From a virus, in the IMG/VR virus record IMGVR_UViG_3300022937_000141, positions 1 through 24,800 of that record: a stretch of DNA of 24,800 nt; one strand, written 5' to 3'. Of the stretch, positions 1 through 5,493 are shown piece after piece. Under the pieces are notes generated by a model. The model saw nothing but the letters and a program-made list of their open reading frames with translations. It did no database searches and was not told where the DNA came from. Each line of letters opens with the position of its first letter. Within the stretch, counting starts at the first letter, position 1. The translations under genes were made by a program, and so were the position numbers.

Positions 1-207
1 GTCAAAGATATTGTCATCAGAGTTATCAAGAAAGTGACTTAACTTTCCATTTTGTGGGTTATGTACATGAGTGTATTCTCCTCTGTTTTCTTTTACCTTA
101 CTGGCAATAGATTGAAGGATTTCAAACTTATCATCAGGTAGACGATAGAATACAACAGGACGCGGAAATAGTTCTACAATGTTTCCTCTGTTCACGTCAA
201 TGGTCAT
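1..207 (-). CDS. Partial minus-strand gene, possibly a 2OG-Fe(II) oxygenase-like protein (N-terminal 69 residues)
   Basis: Reading the minus strand from the ATG at 207 gives 69 codons with no stop before the window edge, so this is the N-terminal part of a longer gene. Residues 12-20 read VELFPRPVV, followed by FYRLP. An 'LFP-x-PV' stretch close to the N-terminus is common in phage 2OG-Fe(II) oxygenases of the cyanophage type, but the iron-binding residues would lie outside the window, so the assignment is a weak inference. A GTG four codons upstream (GTG ATT GAG TTA ATG) is an alternative start; an in-frame TAG lies just beyond it. A near-consensus sigma70 promoter lies about 30 bases upstream on the same strand. 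The gene is divergent from the plus-strand genes and is probably expressed early by host RNA polymerase. Confidence 0.6.
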   Translation of the reverse strand, partial: MTIDVNRGNIVELFPRPVVFYRLPDDKFEILQSIASKVKENRGEYTHVHNPQNGKLSHFLDNSDDNIFD

Positions 208-237
208 TAACTCAATCACCGCAATACTTTTCTATCT

Positions 238-266
238 ATTGTATCATAAACTCTCTGTTCTGTCAA
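238..266 (-). promoter_or_regulatory. Sigma70-type promoter for the minus-strand gene
   Basis: On the minus strand the -35 box is TTGACA (266-261), followed by a 17-base spacer and TACAAT (243-238). This is one mismatch from full consensus with ideal spacing. The start codon at 207 lies about 30 bases from the -10 box. It resembles the host-polymerase early promoters of T4-like phages. The TTTTCCACA repeats sit immediately upstream of the -35 box. Confidence 0.75.
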
Positions 267-271
267 GTATA

Positions 272-317
272 GTTTTCCACAGGTTTTTCCACAGGTATTG
301 TGTAAATTGTGGAAAAC
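272..317. repeat. Cluster of three TTTTCCACA boxes (DnaA-box-like)
   Basis: TTTTCCACA occurs at 273-281 and 285-293 (12-base period), and its inverted copy TGTGGAAAA at 308-316. The outer copies extend to a perfect 10-base inverted repeat (GTTTTCCACA at 272-281, TGTGGAAAAC at 308-317). TTTTCCACA is the nonamer described as the cyanobacterial DnaA box. The repeats lie between divergent promoters, so they could be an operator, a DnaA-responsive switch or part of an origin; the sequence does not decide between these. Confidence 0.55.
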
Positions 318-367
318 GCGGAATAATTAGGAAATATGGAAAAAAACATGGGTTTGTGTTCTTTTCC

Positions 368-376
368 TGGTATAAT
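368..376 (+). promoter_or_regulatory. Possible extended -10 promoter
   Basis: TGGTATAAT fits the extended -10 pattern TGnTATAAT. No convincing -35 box lies 16-18 bases upstream. The same nonamer recurs at 6189-6197 ahead of another gene. Any transcript would run into the stronger promoter region at 460-488 and the gene at 516. Confidence 0.35.
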
Positions 377-459
377 AGCGATAGTTCAGAAGTCTTAGCG
401 TACGACCTATCGAGTTGTCAACCCCAGAAAGATTAGCAATTCTGATAGACTCGAACGAC

Positions 460-488
460 TTGACAGACTGACACTTTCTTGCTAAAAT
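460..488 (+). promoter_or_regulatory. Sigma70-type promoter upstream of the 516 gene
   Basis: TTGACA (460-465), a 17-base spacer and TAAAAT (483-488) form a near-consensus sigma70 promoter. The predicted start near 495 gives a leader of about 20 bases carrying AAAGGA (505-510) five bases before the ATG at 516. It probably drives the run 516-916 and perhaps 972-1319. Confidence 0.75.
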
Positions 489-515
489 GACTCTGTAAGG
501 GTTCAAAGGAAACGA

Positions 516-710
516 ATGATTACAGGTCCTCAGAAATACCAACTGTTCTGGACTAAATGGAAACAAGGACTCCTTACAGTTGATGATGGTTTGGACTTGT
601 TTCAGTTTCTATTAGATACTGAGCAATGCTGGGATGATACTGATGCCAGCAATCTAGCAGGGTATTTGTTAGCGGAAGGATTCCTCTATTACGTATACTC
701 AGGAGACTAA
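516..710 (+). CDS. Small acidic hypothetical protein, 64 aa
   Basis: I do not recognise this protein. The ATG at 516 is preceded by AAAGGA with a five-base gap and by a strong promoter at 460-488, so the start is well supported. The product is rich in aromatic residues and leucine, with an acidic middle (DDGLDLFQFLLDTEQCWDD), no obvious signal peptide and no membrane segment; it reads as a small, mostly helical soluble protein. It is first in a run of short co-directional genes, the next starting three bases after its stop. That layout is typical of the early accessory genes of T4-like phages, many of which modify host functions, but no specific role can be given. Confidence 0.7.
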   Translation: MITGPQKYQLFWTKWKQGLLTVDDGLDLFQFLLDTEQCWDDTDASNLAGYLLAEGFLYYVYSGD

Positions 711-712
711 TT

Positions 713-916
713 TTGCTGTTCATTCTCTACAACGAAGACAACACCGAAGATTGTTCTTTCACGTCGATTAATGCCCTAGAAACGTATGTAGATTCCCTCA
801 GAGAATTGCGAGGGGAAAGATACCCTAAGACTGAGAGAATGTCGCCCTTCGATTACATCAAATATATCGGTTGGCGTATGGAAATTGTGCCACTCAGAGA
901 AGTGGCACATGGCTAG
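713..916 (+). CDS. Small hypothetical protein, 67 aa, with a TTG start
   Basis: The product is not recognised. The frame opens with TTG at 713, seven bases after a strong Shine-Dalgarno AGGAG (701-705) that overlaps the end of the preceding gene. The only in-frame ATG (839) would leave just 25 residues, so TTG is the likely start. The N-terminus (LFILYNEDN) looks like a beta strand, followed by a helix (ALETYVDSLRELRGERYPK) and a tryptophan-containing tail. The gene overlaps a perfect 9-bp hairpin at its 3' end. It is probably co-transcribed with the 516 gene from the 460-488 promoter. A role in early host takeover is possible but unsupported. Confidence 0.6.
   Translation: MLFILYNEDNTEDCSFTSINALETYVDSLRELRGERYPKTERMSPFDYIKYIGWRMEIVPLREVAHG
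886..909 (+). promoter_or_regulatory. Perfect hairpin at the 3' end of the 713-916 gene
   Basis: TGTGCCACT (886-894) and AGTGGCACA (901-909) form a 9-bp perfect stem with the six-base loop CAGAGA, inside the last codons of the upstream gene. No U-tract follows, so it is not a standard intrinsic terminator. An RNA processing or stabilising hairpin, or a pause site, is more likely. Confidence 0.45.
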
Positions 917-945
917 GGCACAGGGGGCGGTTTCCGTGTATATTA

Positions 946-970
946 AGAGGGTCAAAGGAATCGCCCCTCT
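946..970 (+). promoter_or_regulatory. Possible leader hairpin presenting the Shine-Dalgarno of the 972 gene
   Basis: AGAGGG (946-951) can pair with CCCTCT (965-970), leaving a 13-base loop that contains AAAGGA (954-959). Unfolded, AAAGGA is about 12 bases from the ATG at 972, which is too far for a good site; folding would shorten the effective distance. This is a suggestion from the bases only. Confidence 0.3.
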
Positions 971-971
971 C

Positions 972-1319
972 ATGCGTAAAATCGAACAGCAAATGAACAA
1001 CGCCATTTCTAACAACCTGAACTGGCAATCTGCAAACACTCGTGTAGAGTTCATTGCTGAAACTAACGAGAGCAAAGTGTATCTCCACGGCAACCACATT
1101 GCCACCGTTGGTGAGGACTTCGTTCAAATCTTCGATGGCGGTTGGCAGTCTAACACCACCAAATCTCGCCTCAATGCTATTCTCTCTGAGCATGCAATCA
1201 AGGGTGAGTGTGTATATCAAAAGAACTTCCAATGGTTCGTCGATAAGTTCATCGGACAGGCAGGAACTTCCCCCGTTTACAACACTTACGAGTTTGAGGA
1301 TGGTTTCATGTTCGCTTGA
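972..1319 (+). CDS. Conserved-looking hypothetical phage protein, 115 aa
   Basis: Starting at the ATG at 972 gives a 115-residue protein with a helical N-terminus (MRKIEQQMNNAIS), a beta-rich middle (RVEFIAE, SKVYLHGNHIATVG, FVQIFDGGW) and a C-terminal half with KNFQWFVDKFIG. The 'YLHGNHIATVGEDFVQIFDG' stretch reads like a small all-beta sheet and resembles hypothetical proteins I recall from T4-like cyanophages; I cannot name a function. In-frame starts at 909 (ATG) and 885 exist, but they overlap the upstream gene and the 886-909 hairpin and would add a low-complexity basic extension, so 972 is preferred. It is probably transcribed from the 460-488 promoter. Its stop codon overlaps the -35 box of the next promoter. 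Confidence 0.65.
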   Translation: MRKIEQQMNNAISNNLNWQSANTRVEFIAETNESKVYLHGNHIATVGEDFVQIFDGGWQSNTTKSRLNAILSEHAIKGECVYQKNFQWFVDKFIGQAGTSPVYNTYEFEDGFMFA

Positions 1320-1344
1320 CAATCTGCCCCTTTTCGATTATACT
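1316..1344 (+). promoter_or_regulatory. Sigma70-type promoter for the 1358 gene
   Basis: TTGACA (1316-1321), a 17-base spacer and TATACT (1339-1344) form a near-consensus promoter. The -35 box overlaps the stop codon of the preceding gene (1317-1319). The predicted start near 1351 leaves only about seven bases before the ATG at 1358, so the message would be nearly leaderless. Confidence 0.75.
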
Positions 1345-1357
1345 AACTGAGACAAAC

Positions 1358-1498
1358 ATGTACAAGGATTCTATCAACGTCACTGACGAACTTCTGTCTG
1401 AAGCATACACTGAGCAACTGCCTGAAGATGATTGGGTGAGTGCTATTCTTGGGGATGTGGATGACACTTTGGAGCAAATGTGGGGCGATAAAATGTAA
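1358..1498 (+). CDS. Very small acidic hypothetical protein, 46 aa
   Basis: The product (MYKDSINVTDELLSEAYTEQ at its start) is highly acidic and probably helical; I do not recognise it. The frame is open from 1316, but the upstream part overlaps the promoter, so the ATG at 1358 is the sensible start. No Shine-Dalgarno is visible (the leader reads GAGACAAAC), and the near-consensus promoter at 1316-1344 puts the transcript start only about seven bases away. A dedicated strong promoter for a 46-residue acidic protein fits an early gene acting on a host protein or as a nucleic-acid mimic, but that is speculation. A 7-bp inverted repeat (GGGCGAT at 1483-1489, ATCGCCC at 1504-1510) flanks its stop codon. 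Confidence 0.6.
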   Translation: MYKDSINVTDELLSEAYTEQLPEDDWVSAILGDVDDTLEQMWGDKM

Positions 1499-1536
1499 CG
1501 CCCATCGCCCAAATCGCAGTCATACCAACGGGTTTC

Positions 1537-1550
1537 GGCGGGCGGGGCGG
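1537..1550 (+). other. Candidate G-quadruplex
   Basis: The 14 bases GGCGGGCGGGGCGG contain four runs of at least two G separated by single C bases, a pattern compatible with a two-tetrad quadruplex on the plus strand or its transcript. Longer runs at 1530-1532, 1540-1542, 1544-1547 and 1556-1561 give an alternative three-tetrad arrangement with loops of 7, 1 and 8 bases. The composition differs sharply from the flanking moderate-GC sequence. Confidence 0.35.
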
Positions 1551-1688
1551 CCCTCGGGGGGCGTCATATTAAAATCGACTACTTCCCTAACCTACAAAGG
1601 TTCCCAAGAGCGAGTGTGATATTCTGCTAATAAAAAAAATTTTCTCCGAGAGTCCCTGCTATATAAGGTGTTTCACGGATTACTTCGT

Positions 1689-1696
1689 TATAAAAA
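1689..1696 (+). promoter_or_regulatory. Possible T4-type late promoter of the structural operon
   Basis: TATAAAAA differs by one base from the T4 late -10 octamer TATAAATA and lies 21 bases before the ATG at 1717. It stands at the head of a run of structural genes, where a late promoter would be expected. An alternative AT-rich candidate is TATATAAG at 1660-1667. Neither has a usable -35 box, which T4 late promoters do not need. Confidence 0.35.
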
Positions 1697-1716
1697 AATT
1701 CCCCCCAGAAAAAATT

Positions 1717-1929
1717 ATGGACTGGAAGATTCGCCAAGACCGTCAAGATGACCGTACGTGGGCGCTGGAGACTCTGATACGTCACGAGGGACACCTAGAC
1801 AATCGGATGTATGCCTGTGCCGACTACCTGTGCTCTGCGGGTCTGACAAGGGACGCTAATGACGTTCTCTCTGCGTGGGAGGAGTGGAAAGAAGTAAATC
1901 CGTCAACGATGCCGATAACCCCATTGTAG
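1717..1929 (+). CDS. Small hypothetical protein, 70 aa
   Basis: I do not recognise this protein. It is highly charged and probably helical: an N-terminal Asp/Arg-rich stretch (KIRQDRQDDR), then likely helices around WALETLIRHEG, YACADYLCSAG and ANDVLSAWEEWKEV, ending in a short proline-containing tail. The segment 'YLCSAGLTRDANDVLSAWEEW' has the look of a single helical hairpin, but one hairpin is not enough to assign a repeat family. No canonical Shine-Dalgarno precedes the ATG (the upstream bases are C- then A-rich). It is the first gene after the 218-base gap and its stop is four bases from the next ATG, so it is probably the first cistron of the operon running to 6185. Confidence 0.6.
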   Translation: MDWKIRQDRQDDRTWALETLIRHEGHLDNRMYACADYLCSAGLTRDANDVLSAWEEWKEVNPSTMPITPL

Positions 1930-1933
1930 CAAT

Positions 1934-2101
1934 ATGTCAAAAAGATTTACCATAACTATCGAAGAGGACGAGCACGGCGATTTGTTTCTGCCAATACCTG
2001 AGGAACTTCTCGAAGAACTTCGGTGGGAGGTTGGAGACGAGCTCGACCATGAAATAGACGAAGATGGCGTCTGGATTTTAACAAAGCGACTAACAGAATG
2101 A
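1934..2101 (+). CDS. AbrB/SpoVT-like swapped-hairpin protein, 55 aa
   Basis: The 55-residue product has the order expected of the AbrB/MazE swapped-hairpin DNA-binding fold: a first strand (RFTITIEED), the 'IP-x-E-L-x-E-x-L' turn (LPIPEELLEELRWE), a 'VGDEL' turn and a final strand (GVWILTKR). Members are antitoxins or transition-state transcription regulators and work as dimers that bind DNA with the N-terminal strands. This one is unusually acidic for a DNA-binding protein (basic residues only near the ends), so it may instead be a protein-binding relic of the fold. No toxin gene is adjacent. Its stop overlaps the next start as ATGA (2098-2101), so expression of the oxygenase-like gene is probably coupled to it. 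The fold is well supported by pattern; the function is open. Confidence 0.6.
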   Translation: MSKRFTITIEEDEHGDLFLPIPEELLEELRWEVGDELDHEIDEDGVWILTKRLTE

Positions 2102-2793
2102 AGTACATTGACCGCGAAACCCTAGAGTACGTCCAAGAGATTAACCCACGTATGGAAATCTCGGAGGAGATTGTCGAAGGAGTACGTTTCATACACTTTG
2201 ACAACTTTCTCTTACGTCCTGATGAATTTACCCAATTCTTACAGGAATCTTTCCCAGTCGGCTCGTCAGCAGAATGGGATATCGACCAAGCTCCTGGGAA
2301 GCGTCAATGGATTCCTTCAGTGTGGTTGCTACCCATTGAGAGAGAATATAAGAAGTATGTGCCCAACGGGTTTTTTAACTACGGGACTAACATATACAAT
2401 GGGGACATGGCAGCTCGTAGACAGAACTATCTGCCACACACCGATGAGTGTCAGAACGTCTTTAGCATGTGGCTAACGAAAGAGTGTCATGGGGGCACTG
2501 CTTTTTATAGGTCACCGCGCTTCGGAAACGACCCATCGGCGCGTACCGCCTACGGCGGTGGATATGATTTCTTTAGGGAGTTCTTAGAGCGTCCCAGGAC
2601 CGTTGAACCCTGGCAATGCTTTAAGGGCGATGATAACTGGGAAATGTGGCATGTAATGGAGATGAAGTATAATCGTGTGTCCTGGTATGATGGTTGGCTA
2701 TGGCATGCAGCATACATAGAACCAGAATGGTACAAGACTGGTGAAATGGACCGCTACGCCCTCATGTGTGTAGACTTGAACAACTATGACTGA
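2098..2793 (+). CDS. 2OG-Fe(II) oxygenase-like protein, 231 aa
   Basis: The protein has the layout of a double-stranded beta-helix 2-oxoglutarate/Fe(II) oxygenase. A metal-binding H-x-D pair sits in LPHTDE (His114, Asp116), a distal histidine in WLWHAAY (His203), and an arginine in MDRYALM (Arg219) is placed to bind the 2-oxoglutarate carboxylate. The GGTAFYRS stretch (132-139) lies between them where a core strand is expected. Such enzymes hydroxylate protein side chains or nucleobases; cyanomyoviruses often carry several, and the substrate here is unknown. The ATG overlaps the stop of the AbrB-like gene, and the end overlaps the next gene by eight bases. Being inside the structural operon suggests late expression and perhaps modification of virion proteins. 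The length fits the small phage members of the family. Confidence 0.7.
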   Translation: MKYIDRETLEYVQEINPRMEISEEIVEGVRFIHFDNFLLRPDEFTQFLQESFPVGSSAEWDIDQAPGKRQWIPSVWLLPIEREYKKYVPNGFFNYGTNIYNGDMAARRQNYLPHTDECQNVFSMWLTKECHGGTAFYRSPRFGNDPSARTAYGGGYDFFREFLERPRTVEPWQCFKGDDNWEMWHVMEMKYNRVSWYDGWLWHAAYIEPEWYKTGEMDRYALMCVDLNNYD

Positions 2794-3193
2794 ACAGCAA
2801 AAAGACCCCGATAATCCGTTTGGATACCACAATCCTGAACTTCAGGACCCAATGCATCAGGGTGACTGGTCTGGTGAAAAGTTTCAGAGTATTGAACAAG
2901 CATATTCAGAGTATGAGAAGTTACAGGACCCTGATAAACGGTATCCGATACCCGAATGGATGGTTCCATTTGCCAAAGAGTATGAAGAACTGAAGTATAA
3001 TGTCACTGTACAGGCAGAAGTTATTAACAAAGTGCTTCAGATGCACAATGAGGCAATCGAAACCCTGCAGAACAGACTGAAAGAGATACCCAATTTTCAC
3101 GATATTAAGTATAAACCGCCAGGTACAGATGAGTATCTGTCAATTAAAGAAGTTTTTGATGATATCTACAAGAGACTGGAGGACTTAAAGTAA
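2786..3193 (+). CDS. Small helical hypothetical protein, 135 aa
   Basis: Not recognised. The first ~60 residues are polar, Pro/Gln/Asp-rich and probably disordered (NPFGYHNPELQDP, KLQDPDKRYPIPEW). Residues ~64-101 form a likely coiled-coil helix (spacing of hydrophobic residues around YNVTVQAEVINKVLQMHNEA), and residues ~115-135 a second short helix. The gene starts inside the end of the oxygenase-like gene (8-base overlap), and its TAA shares an A with the next ATG (TAATG). Its place directly before a large structural protein fits an assembly factor, chaperone or minor baseplate part. That role is inferred from position only. Confidence 0.65.
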   Translation: MTEQQKDPDNPFGYHNPELQDPMHQGDWSGEKFQSIEQAYSEYEKLQDPDKRYPIPEWMVPFAKEYEELKYNVTVQAEVINKVLQMHNEAIETLQNRLKEIPNFHDIKYKPPGTDEYLSIKEVFDDIYKRLEDLK

Positions 3194-5493
3194 TGGCATG
3201 CTGCACTACAGACGGTTCTATTTCTGGTAGCACCTTTGGATACCCTAATACCAGTCATTGTGATGTTTGGACACCTCCCTCAGGGGGTGCTACGATGGAG
3301 TTTGGGCATCAATTTGCTGGGCAATCTCAAAACAGTGCAGTTTATGAGCACCCTGCTACATGGCCGATTGAAGAAGATAATTGGTGTCGGGATAGAATTC
3401 TGTATAGAGGCACTATTATTGAAGAAAAATCCGATAAAGGAACTGCTGGAGACGTAATTAGCTCCGAAGATATTGGTACTAGAGTAGGAGTTCCTCTCTC
3501 TTCTAGTGGTTTTGCGAGTTATACTGCTGCATTAAACTTTTTTCCTACAGATATTTCGTTTGAACCCATCACTTCAGACGAGTGGTTCTATTATTTGTTT
3601 GATACATCGGACCATAAAGTCGGTGTTCCTTGCTGGTTGTTGAAAACTGTGACCGAAACACAGACTTCTACGACTCCTGAATCGGGGACTGTAGGTCAAC
3701 CAGACTATCTTCCTGAAGGTACAGACGAAACAACAACCACAACTACAACGTATATACCAATTGACTGTCCATGTGATGTAGAAACTACCTATATTTCATA
3801 TACGACACCTGATGATACTTCGCAGGGAAATGCCAGAGATGGTTATCCTTTGCTGTGGACAGCGCATACTACCAGTATGTCCATCATGTTTGAGTACACA
3901 AATCCGCCAACTGGTCCTGGAGCAAAGTCAATTAACGGAATTCGCGTCGGTGATACCATTAATGGGTGGACAGTTGCGGAAATTAAGCACTCATCTCTGT
4001 ATTATAACAAGTATCATCTCATTAATTTGGAGGGAAGCGGAGAAGATTTCACTTATGACGGCACATATACCGCAACTGCTGGTCCATTTTGGGCAGGAGC
4101 AGGCACTCAAGGGCAACAGCAGCACGTAATTCGCGTAAAAGCGGGTCAAGGAATCAAAGATAAAGCGGGATTGTTCGGAAGATATGAGTTTAGAGAGAAA
4201 GAAATCCAATATATGATTGGAAAAATCCGCTCCGACTTCAAAACTGGGTGGAATTATGAGATTAGAGAGCCCGTTTTGACACCAACAATCACTTCTGGAA
4301 GGTTAACTGACGTTACAATTGAGTTTGGTGGCTCTGGTTATGATGATTTTTACCCCAAACCCAATCTTTATGTGCTACCACCAGCGGATTATTCTACAGA
4401 TAGAGTTAAATATCGCCCTGCTGAGATTGAAGGCGTTTGGTCTGGCGGTACTTTAGTTGATGTTAACATCAAATATGCGGGAAGAGGGTATGAAGGAGGT
4501 GCTAATGCACCCAAATTAGGCGTACATACCGCAGATAGAATTGATGTCAAGACAATTTGGCCCGAAACTAAGCACGAAGACAATCCAAATACGCAACATT
4601 GGGAAAAAATCTCCGAAGCAATGGACAAAGAATCTCGTAATATCATCTTTGGAGACTTCAAAACGAGCGAACTTACCAGTTTGATTGACTGGCAAAACGA
4701 AAAACGCACTGTAGATGTGTCAACTGATGCATTTATTGACTTTGTGTATGATACAAATCGGAATAAGCGCGAACATTACCTCGAAAAACAGAAGGGTAGT
4801 GCAGAAGTTCTTGAACCGATTGCATATAATTTCATGCAACCGTACATTTCACAGCATTTTTTGAATAATCCCGACACAGTTGACGATTCAAGTCTGGTAA
4901 AACTCGGAAATCAGTACAAACAAATTGAAGATACGTTCAATAACAACGAATTTGACCACTCAGTACAGTCAATTACGGAAGAAAAGATTGCTAGATACAA
5001 CGTTCAGAAGAAATATACAGTCATTGGAAGTTTTTTTGACCTTCCTTGCGCTACTGCCCATGAAAAATACATCATCAAGCAGTTCAAAAATGACATGAGG
5101 GACAAAATTACCGCAAATATCACTCTTGGGGTCACGATTGGTGATTGTGGTGGGTGTCCTGAGGTAAGTGGGCAGACTGGATTTGAGTGGGAATGTCCTT
5201 GTGAGGGTGGTTCTGGTTCTTATGCAGAGGCACCTACGGGTCTTCCCACCCCTGGAGACGATGGAGAACACCCAGATGGTACTACTTACACTACTTCTAG
5301 GTCATATACCATTACAGGACCTCATGGACCAGGATGTAGTGGGTGGGAACTATCCTCAGACCTTACAATTTACAATAATTTGACCGCAACTGTGGATACT
5401 TATGGTTATGCACTTAAGGCATTTGGCAATCCATATGATTTTATGTGTCCGCAAATAAATACTCCTACTGTATCTGTACCCTCTTTACAATAA
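3193..5493 (+). CDS. Large virion structural protein, probably baseplate or spike-associated, 766 aa
   Basis: No family is recognised over the full length. It starts MACCTTDGS, has a Thr-rich linker around residues 150-190 (TETQTSTTPESGT and a run of seven Thr), and carries two copies of a beta-rich 'G-x-x-x-D-V-x-I-x-x-x-G-x-G-Y' repeat near residues 369-445. This is the same repeat found in the giant protein at 8909. A charged, probably helical segment (about 465-650) follows, and then a Cys/Gly-rich tail (CGGCPEV, WECPCEGGSG, HGPGCSG). Cysteines at both ends could bind metal or form disulfides. The ATG overlaps the previous stop, and the next gene, a PAAR-type tip, is coupled by TAATG; spike bodies and PAAR tips are often neighbours. 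A central or peripheral spike part is the best inference. No lysozyme or OB-fold hub domain of T4 gp5 was seen. Confidence 0.7.
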   Translation: MACCTTDGSISGSTFGYPNTSHCDVWTPPSGGATMEFGHQFAGQSQNSAVYEHPATWPIEEDNWCRDRILYRGTIIEEKSDKGTAGDVISSEDIGTRVGVPLSSSGFASYTAALNFFPTDISFEPITSDEWFYYLFDTSDHKVGVPCWLLKTVTETQTSTTPESGTVGQPDYLPEGTDETTTTTTTYIPIDCPCDVETTYISYTTPDDTSQGNARDGYPLLWTAHTTSMSIMFEYTNPPTGPGAKSINGIRVGDTINGWTVAEIKHSSLYYNKYHLINLEGSGEDFTYDGTYTATAGPFWAGAGTQGQQQHVIRVKAGQGIKDKAGLFGRYEFREKEIQYMIGKIRSDFKTGWNYEIREPVLTPTITSGRLTDVTIEFGGSGYDDFYPKPNLYVLPPADYSTDRVKYRPAEIEGVWSGGTLVDVNIKYAGRGYEGGANAPKLGVHTADRIDVKTIWPETKHEDNPNTQHWEKISEAMDKESRNIIFGDFKTSELTSLIDWQNEKRTVDVSTDAFIDFVYDTNRNKREHYLEKQKGSAEVLEPIAYNFMQPYISQHFLNNPDTVDDSSLVKLGNQYKQIEDTFNNNEFDHSVQSITEEKIARYNVQKKYTVIGSFFDLPCATAHEKYIIKQFKNDMRDKITANITLGVTIGDCGGCPEVSGQTGFEWECPCEGGSGSYAEAPTGLPTPGDDGEHPDGTTYTTSRSYTITGPHGPGCSGWELSSDLTIYNNLTATVDTYGYALKAFGNPYDFMCPQINTPTVSVPSLQ
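4298..4530 (+). repeat. Two G-x-G-Y beta repeats within the 766-aa protein
   Basis: Two adjacent copies read GRLTDVTIEFGGSGYDDF and GTLVDVNIKYAGRGYEGG, each followed by a proline-containing strand. They match the repeat arrays at 9830, 12317 and 17943 in the giant gene, linking the two proteins by common building blocks. Confidence 0.7.

Larger units (their letters stand above)
1499..1716. other. Intergenic gap with a G-rich island
   Basis: No supportable gene lies here. The right arm of a weak 7-bp inverted repeat (1504-1510) is followed by a strikingly GC-rich block (about 1529-1564) containing four closely spaced G-runs. After it come AT-rich runs (1630-1643 and 1688-1699) near the next gene. 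The gap separates the promoter-rich short-gene segment from the structural operon and may hold transcription-stop and late-start signals. No classic hairpin-plus-U-tract terminator was found. Confidence 0.6.

Noticed and set aside
179-436. Plus-strand 85-residue hydrophobic frame
   Set aside because: It starts inside the minus-strand gene, has no Shine-Dalgarno, and runs through the divergent promoter and repeat region.
445-475. Possible tRNA T-loop on the minus strand (GTTCGAGTC)
   Set aside because: The nonamer is present, but no acceptor, D or anticodon stem can be built around it.
327-566. Minus-strand 79-residue frame
   Set aside because: It lies across the plus-strand promoter at 460-488 and the start of the 516 gene, with no promoter or ribosome site of its own.
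885-971. N-terminal extension of the 972 gene to 885 or 909
   Set aside because: The extra residues overlap the upstream gene and a hairpin and look like low-complexity basic sequence. The ATG at 972 gives the more natural protein start.
894-1322. Minus-strand 142-residue frame opposite the 972 gene
   Set aside because: It is antisense to a better supported gene with promoter, ribosome site and co-directional neighbours, and ends in the 1316 promoter.
1501-1565. Intrinsic terminator in the G-rich island
   Set aside because: Only short imperfect stems form and no U-tract follows on either strand.
3193-5493. The 766-residue protein as a gp5 hub with lysozyme
   Set aside because: No lysozyme catalytic pattern or OB-fold hub signature could be seen; only position next to the PAAR tip suggests a spike link.
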